Shown: positions 26,194 to 35,215, numbered from the stretch's first letter. The stretch: DNA of 64,000 bases from CAMDPA01 sp965223035 (GCA_965223035.1 OZ244980.1:1240001-1304000); one strand, 5' to 3'. The notes: a model not told the origin generated them from the sequence alone. A program made the numbers and translations.

Positions 26194-26535
26194 TTACCCG
26201 CCCCACGTGCAGCGCAGTTGCATGCAAGTTCCGTTCCGCCCGCCGATCGAGCATCGGGTGCGCACCGGCCGACACACGCGACAGGTGTAGGTCGAGATGC
26301 AGCCGCGGAACGCGCCACCGCGGGTATAGCGGCAGGTTCGGACGGTCTGACAATCACGCTGCGCTGCGCCAGGAGGGCGAGCGCGGCGGGCTTGCGCGAG
26401 CCTGATCGGGGTTCCGGGTGCGCTGGCCGCTAGGGCGCTGGGCGCTGACGGCATCGGCGCGTTGCCATCTGGCACACTGAGCCCCATCGCCACCACCGGC
26501 AGGAGCCAACCTGCGATCAACACTTGACGGCGCAT
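26194..26535 (-). CDS. Small secreted cysteine-rich protein
   Basis: 113 residues. An N-terminal signal peptide (QVLIAGWLLPVVAMGLS) is followed by a Pro/Ala linker and a basic 54-residue module with eight cysteines at 62, 68, 79, 85, 88, 95, 104 and 109 (CQTVRTC, GCISTYTCRVCRPVRTRC, GTCMQLRC). The even number and tight spacing suggest four disulfides in the periplasm or outside the cell. The net charge is strongly positive. It resembles small Cys-rich proteins seen in some Rhizobiales, but I cannot name a family. The start ATG (26533-26535) has only a weak site (AGAAG); the stop is TAA. Alone between usg and ilvE. Confidence 0.6.
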   Translation of the reverse strand: MRRQVLIAGWLLPVVAMGLSVPDGNAPMPSAPSALAASAPGTPIRLAQARRARPPGAAQRDCQTVRTCRYTRGGAFRGCISTYTCRVCRPVRTRCSIGGRNGTCMQLRCTWGG

Positions 26536-26998
26536 CTTCTGCCGAACCCGCGTTCTGGTTGCCGCCGAGCGAGCGCTCGTCGAAAGGCCAACTCGGTGAC
26601 CCTGCAGCGATGTGATGACGGCTTCGGTCAGCGCGCCGAAGCCCCGTCACACTTGAGCCTTGAATGTGCCGGATTTGAGTCGCATTTGTCCAGTCGGACC
26701 GCTGAGCAGGGTTATTGCGGCGCAGCCTGGGGGGCAAAACACACCGTCGTTGGGATGATCACAGGCGCCCGACGCATCATGCCGACATCAGGCACGTGGG
26801 CCTGCCTTTCAGCCGGCATGCCTTTGCGTTCGACCGTCAGCTCGATCATGCCCGCCCAAGGCAGATGCGCCGTGCCGGGCGAGGGAGCGGGATGGTCCGG
26901 CCAACGCTGCACCGATACAGACCACGCTGCTGTTGGTCGGAAGCCTCCAGAATCCGATCAAAGCAGGGCGTCGCTCTACAGGTCAGGAGCGATTATCG
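26536..26998. other. Gap with family B-like repeat remnants
   Basis: Around 26780-26930 the segments CCTGCCTTTCAGCCGGCATG and ATCATGCCCGCCCAAGGCAG, then GCCGTGCCGGGCGAGGGAGC, resemble decayed family B copies. No gene is supported. Confidence 0.45.
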
Positions 26999-27877
26999 TT
27001 ACGGCTGAACTTCGGCCATGTAGGCGTTCAACAGCGTTTCAGAGATGCGACCAGGTTGAAACTGGATGTCACCGATCTCCCGCACCGGTGTGACCTCCGC
27101 CGCCGTGCCCACGATGAAGCACTCGGAGAACGCGCTGAGCTCGTCCGGCATGATCGTGCGCTCATTGACGGCGATGCCGTTGGCCTTGGCCAGCGCGATC
27201 ACGGTCCTGCGGGTAATACCGTCGAGAAAGCAATCCGGCGTCGGCGTATGCAGGACGCCATCCTTGATGAAGAAGACGTTGGCGCCGGTGCATTCAGCAA
27301 CCCGGCCACGCCAGTCGAGCATCAGCGCGTCGGCGTAGCCGGCGGCCTCGGCGCGGTGCTTTTCGATGGTGCAGATCATGTAAAGACCCGTGGCCTTGGC
27401 CTTGGCCGGGATGGTCGCCGGATCGGGTCGACGGTAGACCGCATTCGCGAGTCTGATGCCGCGCAGCCGTTCGGCCGGATCGAAATAGGAGCCCCAGTCC
27501 CAGCTCGCCACGGCAAGGTGGATCTTGTTGAGTTGGGCAGACACGCCCAACGCTTCGCTCCCGCGCCAAGCGATGGGCCGCACGTAGCAGTCGACCAGGT
27601 TATTGGCGGTCATGCTGTCGATGCAGGCTTGATCGATCTCCTCAACGCTGAACGGAATGCTGAAATCGAGCATCCGCGCGGACTCGATCAACCGCTCTGA
27701 GTGCTCCCGCAGTTTGAAGATTTGACCGTTGTAGGAACGACATCCCTCGAACACCGCGCTGCCGTAATGCAGGCCGTGTGTGAGCACGTGGATGTTGGCC
27801 TCCCGCCAGGGCACCAATGCGCCGTCGAACCAGATGAAGCCGTCGCGCTCGTGAAACGGAACGAATGCTTCGGCCAT
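26999..27877 (-). CDS. ilvE: Branched-chain amino acid aminotransferase
   Basis: 292 residues, class IV PLP-dependent aminotransferase. FIWFDGALVPWREANIHVLT, HGLHYGSAVFEGCRSYNGQI, AKAKATGLYMICTIEKHRAE and ALMLDWRGRVAECTGANVFF match IlvE, and TPDCFLDGITRRTVIALAKA contains the PLP-phosphate-binding turn. It interconverts Leu/Ile/Val and their keto acids with 2-oxoglutarate. The start is ATG 27877 with GGAGG 8-9 nt upstream; an in-frame TTG lies two codons earlier. It is divergent from the MarR-type regulator, an arrangement I know from other alphaproteobacteria. Confidence 0.95.
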   Translation of the reverse strand: MAEAFVPFHERDGFIWFDGALVPWREANIHVLTHGLHYGSAVFEGCRSYNGQIFKLREHSERLIESARMLDFSIPFSVEEIDQACIDSMTANNLVDCYVRPIAWRGSEALGVSAQLNKIHLAVASWDWGSYFDPAERLRGIRLANAVYRRPDPATIPAKAKATGLYMICTIEKHRAEAAGYADALMLDWRGRVAECTGANVFFIKDGVLHTPTPDCFLDGITRRTVIALAKANGIAVNERTIMPDELSAFSECFIVGTAAEVTPVREIGDIQFQPGRISETLLNAYMAEVQP

Positions 27878-28064
27878 GCGCAATCCTCCAGGATAAGCGA
27901 TTGTTGCCCCGCCTTTCGCAGTGATCTAGCCATATTGCACAGATCTAGGGGATCAAACTCTGTGCGACCCGCGTCATACACAGCGTTTTTGGAGCGAAGG
28001 CGATGTTCCGGTCCCGGGAAACAAACCACTTGCAGGCCTATCAATGCGCTCCTAATAAGTCAAC

Positions 28065-28799
28065 ATGGCTGACATAAATCCGCAGGCGCCGGCGAAGCGT
28101 GACGCGCGTCCATCCAGAGCAGCACAACGCGAAGCGCGTCTCGCCGGTGCCGTGCAACGGGACCGCGCCGCCCGCGCTGGCCGCACGACGCCTGTCGGCG
28201 AGGCGCCGGAGAGCGATCGCATGCGGCAGATGGCGGGGCGCTCTTCGCCGCTGTTGGATCAGGCCGCCGATAAGGCGCTGATTGAGCTCGTCGAGCTGTT
28301 GTTCTTTGCCTACCGGGACTTCACCGGCGAAGCGGACGCCGCCCTGGCGGAGTTCGATTTCGGCCGCGCGCATCACCGCGTTTTGCACTTTGTCAACCGG
28401 AGGCCGGGGCTTCGCGTCGCCGATCTGCTCGACATTCTGTGCATCACGAAACAGAGTTTAGCGCGAGTGCTCAAAGAGTTAGTGGACCGCGGCTTCATTG
28501 TGCAAGAGGCTGGCCACGCCGATCGCCGTGAACGACACCTGTTCTTGACACAGAATGGTCAGGAATTGGCTGTCAAGTTGGCGCGGTTGCAGAAGGCGCG
28601 TATAGAACAGGCGCTGAGTACGGCAAGTGTGGGGCGGGAGGACGTGAAGGCTTTTCTGATCGGCATTGTGGGCGCACGCCATCGCGCGTGGGTCGAGCAG
28701 GTGGTGTCCGGCGATCCGATGGATGTCATCGGCGCTACGCTGGACCAAGACGGGTCAGCTGTGCGGGCACGGGGCCGCGCGGACAGCCAGGGGCACTGA
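28065..28799 (+). CDS. petP: MarR-family transcriptional regulator, PetP-like
   Basis: 244 residues. A basic, low-complexity N-terminal extension of about 60 residues is followed by a winged-helix MarR domain: ALIELVELLFFAYRDFTGEA, HHRVLHFVNRRPGLRVADLL, ITKQSLARVLKELVDRGFIV (recognition helix) and GHADRRERHLFLTQNGQELA (wing). In Rhodobacter a MarR-type gene, petP, pairs with the response regulator petR, as here. The N-terminal extension is longer than usual, so an internal start (MRQMAGRSS) is possible. The stop lies 58 bp before the response regulator, consistent with one operon. Confidence 0.85.
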   Translation: MADINPQAPAKRDARPSRAAQREARLAGAVQRDRAARAGRTTPVGEAPESDRMRQMAGRSSPLLDQAADKALIELVELLFFAYRDFTGEADAALAEFDFGRAHHRVLHFVNRRPGLRVADLLDILCITKQSLARVLKELVDRGFIVQEAGHADRRERHLFLTQNGQELAVKLARLQKARIEQALSTASVGREDVKAFLIGIVGARHRAWVEQVVSGDPMDVIGATLDQDGSAVRARGRADSQGH

Positions 28800-28857
28800 C
28801 CACCATGGACGGGAACCGTCGGGGGACGGTGTATCAAGGCCAAACGGAGAACTGCCC

Positions 28858-29583
28858 ATGAGCCAGTCCATCGCCGCGCACGCGGCTTTGAGGCGCGATC
28901 CGTTGCCCGACAACGCGCCTCATATACTGCTGGTCGATGACGATCATCGCATTCGGGAACTGTTGTCGCGCGTGCTGATTGGCGAAGGGTTCCGTGTTAC
29001 GCCGGCCTCGGACGCCGCGGCCGCCCGCGCGGCGATGAGGAGTTTGAGTTTCGACCTGATTTTGTTGGACGTCATGATGCCGGGTCAAAGTGGGCTCGAT
29101 TTTGCGCGCGAGCTCAAGTCTCATATGCCGACGCCGATCTGCATGTTGACGGCGCGCGCGGACGCGGAGGATCGGATCATCGGCCTGGAGGCAGGCGTCG
29201 ACGACTATGTCGCCAAGCCGTTTGAGGCGCGCGAGCTTGTGCTGCGGATCAAGAATATCCTACGCCGTGGCGGCCCTGCCCCTGGGCCCACTGACGAGAT
29301 TCGGATGGGGCTTTACACCTTTCATATCGGTCGCGGGGAGTTGCGCCGAGGCGACGAGACCATCAAGTTGACGGAGCGAGAGCGGGAGCTGCTGCGGCAA
29401 TTCGCAAGCCGTCCCGGCATGGCGATTGCGCGTCATGAGTTATCGGCCGACGACACGACGGGGAGCGAGCGCGCCATTGATGTGCAAATCAATCGGCTGC
29501 GGCGCAAGATCGAGAGCAATCCATCGAGCCCTGTCTATTTACAAACGGCGCGTGGTAAGGGTTATGTGCTGTTCACTGATTAA
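28858..29583 (+). CDS. petR: OmpR-family response regulator, PetR-like
   Basis: 241 residues from ATG with GGAGA 9 nt upstream. The receiver domain (about 20-135) has the acidic pair in LLVDDDHRIRELLSR, phospho-acceptor Asp in DLILLDVMMPGQSGLD, the Thr of CMLTARADAEDRI and Lys of DDYVAKPFEARELVLRI. The winged-helix DNA-binding domain (about 150-240) shows LTERERELLRQFASRPG and SERAIDVQINRLRRKIE. With the upstream MarR gene it matches the PetP/PetR pair; the following histidine kinase is the likely phosphodonor. Confidence 0.92.
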   Translation: MSQSIAAHAALRRDPLPDNAPHILLVDDDHRIRELLSRVLIGEGFRVTPASDAAAARAAMRSLSFDLILLDVMMPGQSGLDFARELKSHMPTPICMLTARADAEDRIIGLEAGVDDYVAKPFEARELVLRIKNILRRGGPAPGPTDEIRMGLYTFHIGRGELRRGDETIKLTERERELLRQFASRPGMAIARHELSADDTTGSERAIDVQINRLRRKIESNPSSPVYLQTARGKGYVLFTD

Positions 29584-29607
29584 CGCAGGCAGCTGAAGCC
29601 GGGACGC

Positions 29608-31050
29608 GTGCCCGCTTCTGCAACTTGGTCGAAACGCATGGTTGACGCCAGCTACGCCGACGTCGCGGCCCGCTCCAAAGCCTCGCTCTCTCGCCTGCTC
29701 AAGAAGGCTGCGGGGGCCCTTGCCTCGCTGTTTGGCGAGGTCCTGCCTAAGGGGCTGTTTGCACGCGCCCTGATCATTATCGTCGCACCGATCGTGCTGC
29801 TTGAAGGTGTGGTGGCTTTTACCTTCATGGAGCGCCACTGGCAGGCTGTGACGCGGCGTCTTTCGGAAGCAACGGTGCGCGATATCGCGGCCTTAATCGA
29901 ACTCTACAAGAATGACAAGAACAATGATGACCACGGCCGTCTGATCGAACTGGCCCGCGATAAGCTGCATCTGTCATTTCAGGTGCTTCCACCAGGAGAG
30001 CTGCCCAAGGAGCAGCCTCGCCCGTTCTTTTCCTTGCTCGACCGAGAGTTGTCCAAGGAAATTAACCGCCAAATCCAGCTTCCGTTTTGGATCGACACGG
30101 TCGGCAACTCTCGGCTGGTGGAAATCCGCGTCAAGCTCGACAAGAACGTGCTGCGCTTTATCGCGACACGCAGCCAGACCTATGCCTCCAACTCGCACAT
30201 CTTCTTGGTGTGGATGGTTGGCACTTCGGTCGTCTTGCTGGGCGTGGCGATCATGTTTTTGCGCAACCAGATCCGGCCCATTCTGCGCCTCGCGGAAGCC
30301 GCCGACGCGTTCGGCAAGGGTCGACCCACGCCCCAGAATTTTACGCCCCGCGGCGCGCGGGAGGTGCGCCAGGCAGCCGTGGCCTTTATCGAGATGCGCG
30401 ATCGCATCACCCAACATGTCGATCAACGCACGACGATGCTGGCCGGCGTCAGTCATGACTTGAGGACAATTCTCACCCGCTACAAGCTGCAAATCGAGCT
30501 GCTGGGTCCGATTCCGGAAGCCGAGGCCATGAAGGCGGACGTCGATGAGATGTGGCACATGCTGGAAGACTACCTGGCCTTCACGCGCGGTGATGGCGGT
30601 GAGGAGGCCGCGCCGACCAATTTGCGCCAACTGCTTGAGGAGATTCATGACGAGGCACAGATTTGGGGCGTGCCGATCGACCTCAAATTCCGCCGCAGCC
30701 GCGGCCGAGATCTGGTTCTGCAGCTGAAGCGACAGGCCTTCAAGCGCGCCATCACCAATCTCGTGAGCAATGCGGCCCGCTACGGGAATTACATCGTGAT
30801 TCGCGCCGCCAGTGGTCGCAGCTTCGCCAGCATTGAGGTCAACGACGACGGTCCAGGGATTCCGGAAACCGAGCGCGAAAACGTTGTGCGCCCCTTCTAC
30901 CGCGTCGATCACGCGCGCAATCAAAACAGCGCGAACTCGGGGTTGGGCTTGGCCATCGCCAAGGATATCGCGCGCAGTCATGGCGGCGACCTGATGCTCG
31001 GTGAAAGTTCGATGGGCGGACTGCGCGCGATCGTGCGGTTGCCTCTGTGA
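29608..31050 (+). CDS. Sensor histidine kinase, EnvZ-type
   Basis: 480 residues from GTG 29608; ATG 29638 is an alternative. Helices at about 50-72 and 199-220 enclose a periplasmic domain of about 125 residues. HAMP follows (NQIRPILRLAEAADAFGKGR), then the HisKA box AGVSHDLRTILTRYKLQIEL with the phospho-His, and the HATPase_c domain with N box NLVSNAARYG, G1 NDDGPGIP and G2 SGLGLAIAKDIARSHGG. It is membrane-bound, autophosphorylates and should signal to the response regulator encoded 24 bp upstream. Confidence 0.93.
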   Translation: MPASATWSKRMVDASYADVAARSKASLSRLLKKAAGALASLFGEVLPKGLFARALIIIVAPIVLLEGVVAFTFMERHWQAVTRRLSEATVRDIAALIELYKNDKNNDDHGRLIELARDKLHLSFQVLPPGELPKEQPRPFFSLLDRELSKEINRQIQLPFWIDTVGNSRLVEIRVKLDKNVLRFIATRSQTYASNSHIFLVWMVGTSVVLLGVAIMFLRNQIRPILRLAEAADAFGKGRPTPQNFTPRGAREVRQAAVAFIEMRDRITQHVDQRTTMLAGVSHDLRTILTRYKLQIELLGPIPEAEAMKADVDEMWHMLEDYLAFTRGDGGEEAAPTNLRQLLEEIHDEAQIWGVPIDLKFRRSRGRDLVLQLKRQAFKRAITNLVSNAARYGNYIVIRAASGRSFASIEVNDDGPGIPETERENVVRPFYRVDHARNQNSANSGLGLAIAKDIARSHGGDLMLGESSMGGLRAIVRLPL

Positions 31051-31080
31051 TCCGCTGTGTTTGGCTGTGATCGGCTGTCT

Positions 31081-31225
31081 GCATCATGTCCGCCTTAGGC
31101 GGCATCGCTGTGCCATCCCGCCCCCACCCCGTTCTGCCACTGGGTCACCCAGAACATCATGCCATTTGATGGCGGTCTGGGACGTGGGTTGGTTCCAGCA
31201 CACTCTGACACGGTTTGGCGTTTTG
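31081..31225. repeat. Family B repeat
   Basis: CATCATGTCCGCCTTAGGCG, GCTGTGCCATCCCGCCCCC, CCACTGGGTCACCCAGAACA and GTTGGTTCCAGCACACTCTG, in the usual family order, downstream of the histidine kinase. Confidence 0.75.
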
Positions 31226-31235
31226 GAAGCCGCTC

Positions 31236-31295
31236 CGCGGATCACATGTCCGCGGATCACATGTTCGCGGATCACATGTTCGCGGATCACTGGTC
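31236..31295. repeat. Tandem repeat, 15-bp unit CGCGGATCACATGTT, four copies
   Basis: Four contiguous 15-bp units; unit 1 ends TC, units 2-3 end TT, unit 4 reads CGCGGATCACTGGTC. It sits in the convergent gap between the kinase and the lipoprotein gene. The flanking gap (31051-31496) holds no gene. Confidence 0.95.
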
Positions 31296-31496
31296 CAGTT
31301 TCAGCAAAGCCAGCCACCCCCGCCAGCCACCCTCGGTCGTCGGTCGCTGGCCGTCAACTCAGATTGCGCAGCACCGGCCAAATCGGATGGCTGATCCGCT
31401 TCACGGATCGCACCGGTATGCCTTCGCGGCACCTGACACGGTTGCCGCTTGGGCACAAGCCGGCGCAGGTGTCGAACATCGACACCGGTTGCGTTA

Positions 31497-31985
31497 TTAC
31501 TTGTAGTTCTTTTCCGGATTGAAGATTGTGGTCGCAGCGCCAAAGATGCCCGGCTGGCACGGTCCATTCGGTCCGATGATGCCGTCAGTCTCGCCGGTCA
31601 GCTGACCGTTCTGCAGCGCCTTCTCACAGTACGCCTTGTGCCGTCGCTCCAGCTCAGCCGCGCGCTGCGCCTTAAGCGTCTTCTCGTCGACCGGCCAAGC
31701 CATGCCACCGGCAACGGGAGGCGCAGCGGCGACTTGCGGCTTGTTGGGGTCGGGCAGCTGGTAGTTTGCAGGCGGGATCACGAGACCTGGCCGTGGCGCC
31801 ACCTTGACGGTATCTATGGAGGGCTTTTGCGACCCGGAGACGCCCAGGGCATCGAACACGCCGCCTTGCAGCTCAATGCCGTCGATGCCGCTAATCCCGC
31901 AGCCGCCTACGGCAATGCCAAGCATGACGCTGGACAGCAAGCCCAACGACCTACCGCGCTTGACCCCTCCACGGATCAATAGCAT
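31497..31985 (-). CDS. Putative lipoprotein downstream of lspA (possible BamF/DUF3035-like)
   Basis: 162 residues from ATG with GGACAGGAC just upstream. The N-terminus SLGLLSSVMLGIAVGGC ends in a lipobox-like GGC, so the mature protein starts at a lipidated Cys. The next part (VSGSQKPSIDTVKVAPRPGL, then VIPPANYQLPDPNKP) resembles the DUF3035 pattern of alphaproteobacterial BamF, which is often encoded beside lspA. A charged C-terminal helix (LKAQRAAELERRHKAYCEKA) follows. It is probably outer-membrane attached. The DUF3035 assignment rests on pattern and context only. It lies 105 bp downstream of lspA on the same strand. Confidence 0.65.
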   Translation of the reverse strand: MLLIRGGVKRGRSLGLLSSVMLGIAVGGCGISGIDGIELQGGVFDALGVSGSQKPSIDTVKVAPRPGLVIPPANYQLPDPNKPQVAAAPPVAGGMAWPVDEKTLKAQRAAELERRHKAYCEKALQNGQLTGETDGIIGPNGPCQPGIFGAATTIFNPEKNYK

Positions 31986-32090
31986 GTCCTGTCCCCCATG
32001 AACGACTGAGCGCCGTCCCTCGCACGTTCCCCAACGACAACCCCCAAAACGACAACCCCCAACGACAACCCAGGCTGCCGATGCCGTCGT

Positions 32091-32609
32091 TTAAGACCCC
32101 TTTGCGACATCTTTACGACTCGGTGCAAATGAATCGTACAACAGTCCGGCGACACCGGCAACGATCGCGACATCGGCGACATTGAAGATGTACCAAGAGT
32201 AGCCGTAGGCGTGCAGGCGAAAGAAATCCGCCACGCCACCCAGGTGCATGCGGTCGATCGCGTTGCCCACAGCGCCGCCGATGATGAGACCTATGCTGAC
32301 CGCCATCAGCCAGCCGGTCGCCCCTCGCGCCAACCATACGGTCAACCCGATCGTCGCCAGCAGCGCAAAGGTCGCGAGCGCTGGCTGACCGATGCTGTTC
32401 GCTGCCAGCCCATAGCTGATCCCGGTGTTGAGCGCCCACACGAGATCGAGGAACGGTGTGACCGCCACCCGTCCCTTGTCCTGGATGTGAAAAACGTTGA
32501 TCATATACCACTTGTGGGCTTGGTCGATGATCAGTGTCGCCAGCGCGGTGCTCAGACCGACTCGCGACCAGTCCCCCCAAATCCAAGCGCTGAATCCACG
32601 TTTCGACAT
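32091..32609 (-). CDS. lspA: Lipoprotein signal peptidase (signal peptidase II)
   Basis: 172 residues from MSKRG (ATG 32609; an in-frame ATG at 32627 is possible). Four membrane helices. The family motifs are present: LATLIIDQAHKWYMI, FLDLVWALNTGISYGL, GGAVGNAIDRMHLGGVADFF (first catalytic Asp in IDR) and YIFNVADVAIVAGVAGLLYD (second catalytic Asp in NVADV). It cleaves prolipoprotein signal peptides at the lipidated Cys in the inner membrane. It is upstream of a predicted lipoprotein and divergent from the FHA-PP2C set. Confidence 0.95.
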   Translation of the reverse strand: MSKRGFSAWIWGDWSRVGLSTALATLIIDQAHKWYMINVFHIQDKGRVAVTPFLDLVWALNTGISYGLAANSIGQPALATFALLATIGLTVWLARGATGWLMAVSIGLIIGGAVGNAIDRMHLGGVADFFRLHAYGYSWYIFNVADVAIVAGVAGLLYDSFAPSRKDVAKGS

Positions 32610-32799
32610 GTGTTTCCTGTCACGCATTCGTTTCGCGCCGTCAAGCTAATGTCGCGGCCCAAATGCGAATGTCATGGGATCGCAGGCGCCGACGCCGACA
32701 ATGGGGAAAACATCGGGTCTGGTTTGACAAGCATAGGTGCTGCCACGCTCCTGCCGCGTTGAGTCGCCACCATTTCGGTTGATTCTCACGGGAGTCGTG

Positions 32800-33420
32800 A
32801 TGGCTGCCATCAAGGTGACAATCGCCGCAACGGCTGTGCTCTCGGCCGGCGTTGTGCCTGTGCTTGGCTTGGGCGACGCCCTTCGAACCGAGCTGTTGGC
32901 TGCGCCGACGGCCTTAGACTGGCTTAGCGTCGTTGGCAAGGCTGCCGATGCCGTCGCCCGGTGGGTCAGTGAGGGGTATCAGCGACACCCGATGCTGATC
33001 ATTGGTTTGGGCGGGTTATTCCTGCTGCCGCCACTGGCCGTGATCGGCTGGTTGCTGCTCGGGGGGCGTACCGCCCGTACCGTGCCGGCACATGACGCCG
33101 CGTTCGGGTGCACTCAGCTGACGCGTGATGCCTGGATCGAGATTGAAGGAGATACCGATTGTCCGCGCGCCCTTGATCGGGAGTTGATCCGCATCGGGCG
33201 CGAGCCGGATAACGAGATCTGCCTGCTGGATGCGACGGTGCACCGCTACCACGCGATCATCGAACGCTCGCGTGACCTTGGGTATTTCATCACCGACGTC
33301 AGCGGCCCACAGGGTAACGGGCTGCTCGTCAATGGGCGGCGTCGGCACAAGGCCGGCCTGAGCGATGGCGATATCGTCGAGCTGGGGCGGGCGAAGATGC
33401 GGTTTGCCGTGCCGGCGTGA
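32800..33420 (+). CDS. FHA domain membrane protein
   Basis: 206 residues from ATG 32800 with GGGAG 7-8 nt upstream. It has an N-terminal hydrophobic/signal segment (VTIAATAVLSAGVVPVLGLG), a second helix (MLIIGLGGLFLLPPLAVIGW, about 65-88) and a cytoplasmic C-terminal FHA domain. The FHA pattern is clear: LIRIGREPDNEICLLDATVH (Arg and Gly of strand 3, then the Ser/Thr-His position as TVHRYHAII), NGLLVNGRR and LSDGDIVELGRAKMRF. FHA domains bind phosphothreonine. First of three genes with a second FHA protein and a PP2C phosphatase; no Ser/Thr kinase is in the window. Confidence 0.88.
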   Translation: MAAIKVTIAATAVLSAGVVPVLGLGDALRTELLAAPTALDWLSVVGKAADAVARWVSEGYQRHPMLIIGLGGLFLLPPLAVIGWLLLGGRTARTVPAHDAAFGCTQLTRDAWIEIEGDTDCPRALDRELIRIGREPDNEICLLDATVHRYHAIIERSRDLGYFITDVSGPQGNGLLVNGRRRHKAGLSDGDIVELGRAKMRFAVPA

Positions 33421-33628
33421 GATTGATGCGGTTCGGATCCTAACGGTCCAGCATCTCGAGGGTCCAGCATGTCGGGCGTTAATCAGACGCTGCGTTGGTC
33501 CGACCAACGAGGGTGTGTGAGGGCGTGTGGCGGGTGAGGCGTTGCGCCGGTAGCGGGCCGACCGGCGAGCGGGTGCGCGCGGCGACAGCAGTGGCGGTGC
33601 TTGGTGGAAACGGGAACAGGAGGGATCG

Positions 33629-34408
33629 ATGAGAAACGAAGCTGGAGAAGGCAAAACCCACCGACTGCTTGGCTCCTTGCGAGCCGCACTGGACGCGGCC
33701 AGCCGCGATGACCCCACCCGTCGGCCGGGCGCCGCACCTGCGGCTGCCTTGGAGCCGCCACCGTTGCCGGTGCCGGCGATGGGCGAGGCGGTTGCCGCAG
33801 GCTCGGAGCCCGCCAGTGACCTGGTGCCATTTCCCAGCGCTGCTGAGGCTGCCCGCGAAGCCCGCGGTGGGGCGCCGATCATCCCGCCGCAGGAACGCCA
33901 TGTGGAATTTGACGCGGAGCCAACCACCCGCGTTGTGCGCGCGGCGGGCCTCGGTGATCCGGAGGGGGATCCGGAGGGGGATCCGCCGGCGCGGACCCAG
34001 CTGTTACGCGGCAAGGCCAAGGTGGTCCGCAGCGGTTTTCAACAAGATCCGGTGGTGGGGTGGCTGGTGATTGTCGGCGGACCCGGATTGGGCGCGTTTC
34101 GGCCGATCTATGAGGGCAACAACACCGTTGGCCGCGCAGCCAACCAACGCATTCCGTTGGATTACGGTGACGAAACGATTTCTTCGGTGGAGCAGGCCTT
34201 CATTCGCTATGATGGCAGCGACCGCAGTTTTTTGTTCGTGCCCAACTTGGCCAAGACCAATGTGGTCGCCGTCAATGACACGCGTCCGACGTCGGCCGTT
34301 GAACTTCAAGCCATGGACGTCATTATGATGGGCCGGACGCAGCTGGTGTTCGTACCGTTCTGCGGGTCGGAGTTCGACTGGTCTGACATCGGTGAAGCCG
34401 CCGGATGA
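33629..34408 (+). CDS. FHA domain protein, soluble
   Basis: 259 residues, start ATG with AGGAGGG 4 nt upstream. A disordered Ala/Pro-rich N-terminal half includes an in-frame 12-bp duplication (GDPEGDPEGD near residues 108-117). The C-terminal FHA domain has GWLVIVGGPGLGAFRPIYEG, NNTVGRAANQRIPLDYGDET (phosphopeptide-binding Arg), ISSVEQAFIRY and LQAMDVIMMGRTQLVFVP. The usual His after the Ser is replaced (SSVEQA). The stop overlaps the PP2C start (ATGA), so the two are translationally coupled. Likely a phosphothreonine-reading partner of the phosphatase. Confidence 0.88.
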   Translation: MRNEAGEGKTHRLLGSLRAALDAASRDDPTRRPGAAPAAALEPPPLPVPAMGEAVAAGSEPASDLVPFPSAAEAAREARGGAPIIPPQERHVEFDAEPTTRVVRAAGLGDPEGDPEGDPPARTQLLRGKAKVVRSGFQQDPVVGWLVIVGGPGLGAFRPIYEGNNTVGRAANQRIPLDYGDETISSVEQAFIRYDGSDRSFLFVPNLAKTNVVAVNDTRPTSAVELQAMDVIMMGRTQLVFVPFCGSEFDWSDIGEAAG

Positions 34409-35196
34409 TCGTTGCTTTCAATACGGCCGTGTGCGCCAGTCAAGGCGCACGCCATTATCAGGAGGATGCAGCGGCCTGCTGGCCGGGGCCCGCCGCTGCG
34501 ATGCCGCCATTTGAACGATCACCGGAGCCCGGCCAACTGGTGGCCGTGCTGGCCGACGGCATGGGCGGCCACGCCGCCGGCGCTCTGGCGAGCCAAACGG
34601 TGTGCAGCAACTTTCTCAGCGGTTTTGCGCACGAGGCGGCAGGAGTTCGAGATCGATTGCGCGCCGGATTGACCGCGGCCAATCGGGCGCTGGAGCTAAA
34701 AATAGAAAGCGAACCATCACTTGCGGGTATGGGCTCGACGTTGATCGGTGCCGTGTTCGGCCCACATGGACTGCACTGGATCAGCGTCGGCGACAGCCCG
34801 CTCTATCTTTATAGACGTGGAGAGGTCGCGCCGCTTAATGCGGATCATTCACTGGCCCCGTGGCTCGACCAGATGGTGGCTGAGGGAGCGTTGTCGGCCG
34901 AGCAGGCCAAAGCCGATCCGCGCCGGCATATGCTGCGGTCGGCGGTGACCGGGGAGCCGCTGGATCTTGTCGATCTGTCCCAGCAGCCGCTGCCGCTCCA
35001 TCCTGACGATGTGGTCATTCTGGCGAGCGACGGCATCCACACCATCGATGCTGAGCAGATCGGGCGGCTGGTGACGGCTTTTCGCAAAGACGGTTCGGGC
35101 GTGCTGGCCAGCGCGCTGGTGCGCGAGGTCGAAAGCGCGCGAGACCCGCATCAAGACAACGTCACCGTTATCGTCGTCCAGCCTGCCGCGGCGTAG
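34405..35196 (+). CDS. PP2C-family serine/threonine phosphatase
   Basis: 263 residues. It has the metal-binding motifs of bacterial PP2C (PrpC/Stp type): RHYQEDAAACWP where DN is usual, VAVLADGMGGHAAGALASQT with the Asp-Gly pair, MGSTLIGAVF, HWISVGDSPLYLYRRGEV, DDVVILASDGIHTI and the C-terminal DPHQDNVTVIVVQ. The Asp at RHYQED fits the first metal ligand. It removes phosphate from Ser/Thr in the cytosol. Coupled to the upstream FHA gene by a 4-bp overlap; last gene of the set. Confidence 0.92.
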   Translation: MIVAFNTAVCASQGARHYQEDAAACWPGPAAAMPPFERSPEPGQLVAVLADGMGGHAAGALASQTVCSNFLSGFAHEAAGVRDRLRAGLTAANRALELKIESEPSLAGMGSTLIGAVFGPHGLHWISVGDSPLYLYRRGEVAPLNADHSLAPWLDQMVAEGALSAEQAKADPRRHMLRSAVTGEPLDLVDLSQQPLPLHPDDVVILASDGIHTIDAEQIGRLVTAFRKDGSGVLASALVREVESARDPHQDNVTVIVVQPAAA

Positions 35197-35215
35197 AGCA
35201 CCGCCGAGCGCAATA

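Noticed and set aside
31236..31295. Short tandem arrays as CRISPR or replication iterons
   Set aside because: Units are directly adjacent without spacers, sequences differ between sites, and no replication or partition initiator gene is near.
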